Assembly: GCA_002385265.1 (NCBI GenBank)
Contig: DGDD01000185.1
Coordinates: 21,075-29,291 of the forward strand
Direction of reading: 5' to 3'
DNA: 8,217 nt
Source: Chitinophagaceae bacterium UBA3961
GTDB taxonomy: Bacteria > Bacteroidota > Bacteroidia > Chitinophagales > Chitinophagaceae
Below the pieces are notes generated by a model. That model was not told the origin of the DNA and ran no database searches. It saw only the letters and a program-made list of their open reading frames with translations. The translations under genes were made by a program, and so were the position numbers. This document shows, in pieces, positions 6,910 to 8,217 of the stretch; the stretch's first letter is position 1; each line of letters begins with the position of its first letter.

Positions 6910-8061
6910 TTAATTCGACTTCTCAGCGTAAACACGATACGATTTGAATGCCAAGTATAGTGCAACCGGTAATAGGGCTAAGTTCATGGATTGCGGTAAC
7001 CAAGCCCAATTGATGACCATTAATAGGTTGATCAAAAACACCACTTGAAAATAGTAACGGGTTTTTTGATTAAAAGGGATGAAACAGGCAATTAAATTGG
7101 TAGGAAGGGCCCAAATCAAATTCATATTGTTGGCGCACATATAATGGTCTGTTCCAAACCACATGAATACTAATAGTACTCCCAACGTACCGGTAACAAA
7201 GAGTACTAGTCGGAAGACGAAATTGTTAAAGGTTCGAACCTTTCTTGATTTCATGAAATTCAGGAGAATTAACAGAAGGAAGATTGAACCCAAGGTTATT
7301 GAAGGAATCCATTTGTTATTGGCAGTTCGTTCAGGCGCGTTGAGCAGTTCAGTTCTGGCTGCTACAAGCGGTTGATTCCTGATCTTGGTTTCATTTAAAT
7401 CGTTCATTAACTGCGCCGGTAGAAATCTAGTTTCTGCACGGGTCATTTTTCTGTCGAGGCGAGCACCTAAAAGGATATCGATGCCCAATTTGCTCCAAGC
7501 AAACCCTCCATTGTCGAGGTCATGGTGGATAGCAGTTCGGAAACTGTAGGGTATTGGAACTGATTTGGGTAGATCAAATTGATTGCCCACTGTTTTGTTA
7601 AGAATATCGAGTGCTCGAGTGGTACAATTATCAAAAGTGAAGTCGTATTTGTAGAATTTATTTTCTTCTCTGGCATTTACTCTCAGTGCTTCCAAGATGG
7701 CTTGTTTTTCCGCGCATTTAAGCCCAAGGTCTTGTTCATAGATGGATCTTTTCTCATAGGTATAAGCCATTTTAAAATCGCTCATTCTTTCAACGGAAAG
7801 GAAATAGGGAAGTTTACCTCTAACAAATTTTGCTAGGAAATTTGGGTCTTCGAATTCGAAAGTGCCGTAATTGAATACAATATCAAAATTGGGAGTTTGA
7901 ACTCGGATGGCGGTATGTCCGAAACTGCTGTACAGCTCGTCGCCGGGCCCACAGGTAAGCAGACTGATCTTGGTTTGGCAGTAGATATCGGCGCTGTCCT
8001 GTTGGGCAATGGCGATTTTAAAGCAAAACATTGCCAACAGTAACAAGGTTTTTCTAAGCAT
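6910..8061 (-). CDS. lnb: Lnb-like lipoprotein N-acyltransferase family protein (former DUF4105) with five C-terminal membrane helices
   Basis: This 383-residue protein has a signal peptide (1-19, cleavage after KIAIA, no lipobox), a periplasmic N-terminal domain to about 245, and five predicted membrane helices at about 251-270, 283-302, 312-328, 335-353 and 359-374. The N-terminal domain carries hallmarks of the DUF4105/Lnb family: LLTCGPGDELYSSFGHTAIRV around 34-54, VFNYGTFEFEDPNF near 62-75, and FDNCTTR at 143-149. FGTDHYMCANNMNLIW in the membrane half is also family-like. Lnb of Bacteroides is known to N-acylate the N-terminal cysteine of outer-membrane lipoproteins, doing the job of Lnt in phyla that lack it. 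Function here is inferred from family and architecture. H49 and C146, possibly with C37, are plausible catalytic residues by analogy with NlpC/P60- and LRAT-like folds. It is the first gene of the probable lnb-hydrolase-adhesin unit. ATG at 8059-8061 directly precedes the signal peptide. Confidence 0.8.
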   Translation of the reverse strand: MLRKTLLLLAMFCFKIAIAQQDSADIYCQTKISLLTCGPGDELYSSFGHTAIRVQTPNFDIVFNYGTFEFEDPNFLAKFVRGKLPYFLSVERMSDFKMAYTYEKRSIYEQDLGLKCAEKQAILEALRVNAREENKFYKYDFTFDNCTTRALDILNKTVGNQFDLPKSVPIPYSFRTAIHHDLDNGGFAWSKLGIDILLGARLDRKMTRAETRFLPAQLMNDLNETKIRNQPLVAARTELLNAPERTANNKWIPSITLGSIFLLLILLNFMKSRKVRTFNNFVFRLVLFVTGTLGVLLVFMWFGTDHYMCANNMNLIWALPTNLIACFIPFNQKTRYYFQVVFLINLLMVINWAWLPQSMNLALLPVALYLAFKSYRVYAEKSN

Positions 8062-8082
8062 AATTGTACTGTTTCCGTGGAG

Positions 8083-8090
8083 GAAAGATA
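8083..8090 (-). promoter_or_regulatory. Candidate Bacteroidota -7 promoter element for the lnb-like unit
   Basis: On the minus strand this reads TATCTTTC, preceded by CG, 22 bp before the ATG at 8061. It fits TAnnTTTG except for the last base. A TTG at the -33 spacing is not evident. Its position between the terminator hairpin at 8160-8186 and the first gene of the unit is where a promoter is expected. Confidence 0.4.
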
Positions 8091-8152
8091 CGAATCATAA
8101 TTGGGATTTGGGAGTGGTGAGTTTTGCAAGTAATTACGAAGTGTATTGGGAT

Positions 8153-8191
8153 AAAAAATGCCGGTGCACCTTTTCAATGCACCGGCTTTTT
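8153..8191. terminator. Bidirectional intrinsic terminator
   Basis: A perfect 9-bp GC-rich stem pairs 8160-8168 (GCCGGTGCA) with 8178-8186 (TGCACCGGC) around a 9-nt loop. It is flanked by six A on the left (8153-8158) and five T on the right (8187-8191), so it can work on either strand. In the minus direction it would end a gene lying to the right of the window and insulate the lnb-like unit. In the plus direction no gene in the window needs it. Confidence 0.85.
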
Positions 8192-8197
8192 AATTCT

Positions 8198-8217
8198 TAA
8201 TTAATAATTATTAATTA
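8198..8217. repeat. Perfect 20-bp AT-only palindrome at the window edge
   Basis: The last 20 bases consist only of A and T and equal their own reverse complement, centred between 8207 and 8208. The palindrome reaches the window end and could be longer. It lies beyond the terminator in non-coding sequence. It may be a protein-binding site, part of another gene's control region, or chance in AT-rich spacer. Confidence 0.5.

Overview
The window suggests a member of the Bacteroidota, most likely of the Chitinophagales/Sphingobacteriales/Cytophagales type. Two large exported proteins end in the gliding-motility-associated (CHU_C type) C-terminal domain used by the type IX secretion system (T9SS). 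A third protein has the architecture of the Bacteroidota lipoprotein N-acyltransferase Lnb (former DUF4105). Most starts lack a good Shine-Dalgarno sequence, and the two upstream regions that look like promoters carry a TAnnTTT element, as expected for this phylum. The genus cannot be determined from the sequence.

All five genes lie on the minus strand, so transcription runs from right to left. At the right edge is an AT-rich palindrome, then a strong hairpin terminator (8160-8186) that probably ends whatever lies to the right. Next come a candidate promoter and an Lnb-like membrane acyltransferase (6910-8061). An alpha/beta hydrolase follows after 6 bp (6091-6903), and a 873-residue T9SS adhesin-like protein after another 23 bp (3446-6067). 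This spacing suggests one transcription unit. A 177-bp gap with a second candidate promoter separates it from a paralogous 867-residue adhesin-like protein (665-3268). After 55 bp comes a YdfG-like short-chain dehydrogenase (1-609), whose C-terminus is cut off by the window edge.

The two large proteins make up almost two thirds of the window. They are tandem, collinear duplicates: signal peptide, cysteine-rich N-terminal domain, two PKD domains, four Ig-like repeats of about 76 residues, and the C-terminal sorting domain. Each repeat matches the repeat in the same position of the other protein better than its own neighbours, so a complete gene was duplicated and then diverged. The Lnb-like protein would act in the envelope on outer-membrane lipoproteins, and the two adhesin-like proteins would be exported across the outer membrane and attached to, or released from, the cell surface. 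The hydrolase and the dehydrogenase look like cytoplasmic enzymes of unknown substrate with no clear link to the envelope proteins beyond proximity.

I found no mobile element, CRISPR array, RNA gene, phage gene or defence system. The window looks like an ordinary chromosomal region with a lineage-specific surface-protein duplication. The most interesting points are that duplication, the unusual start of the two sorting domains, and the Lnb-hydrolase-adhesin gene cluster.
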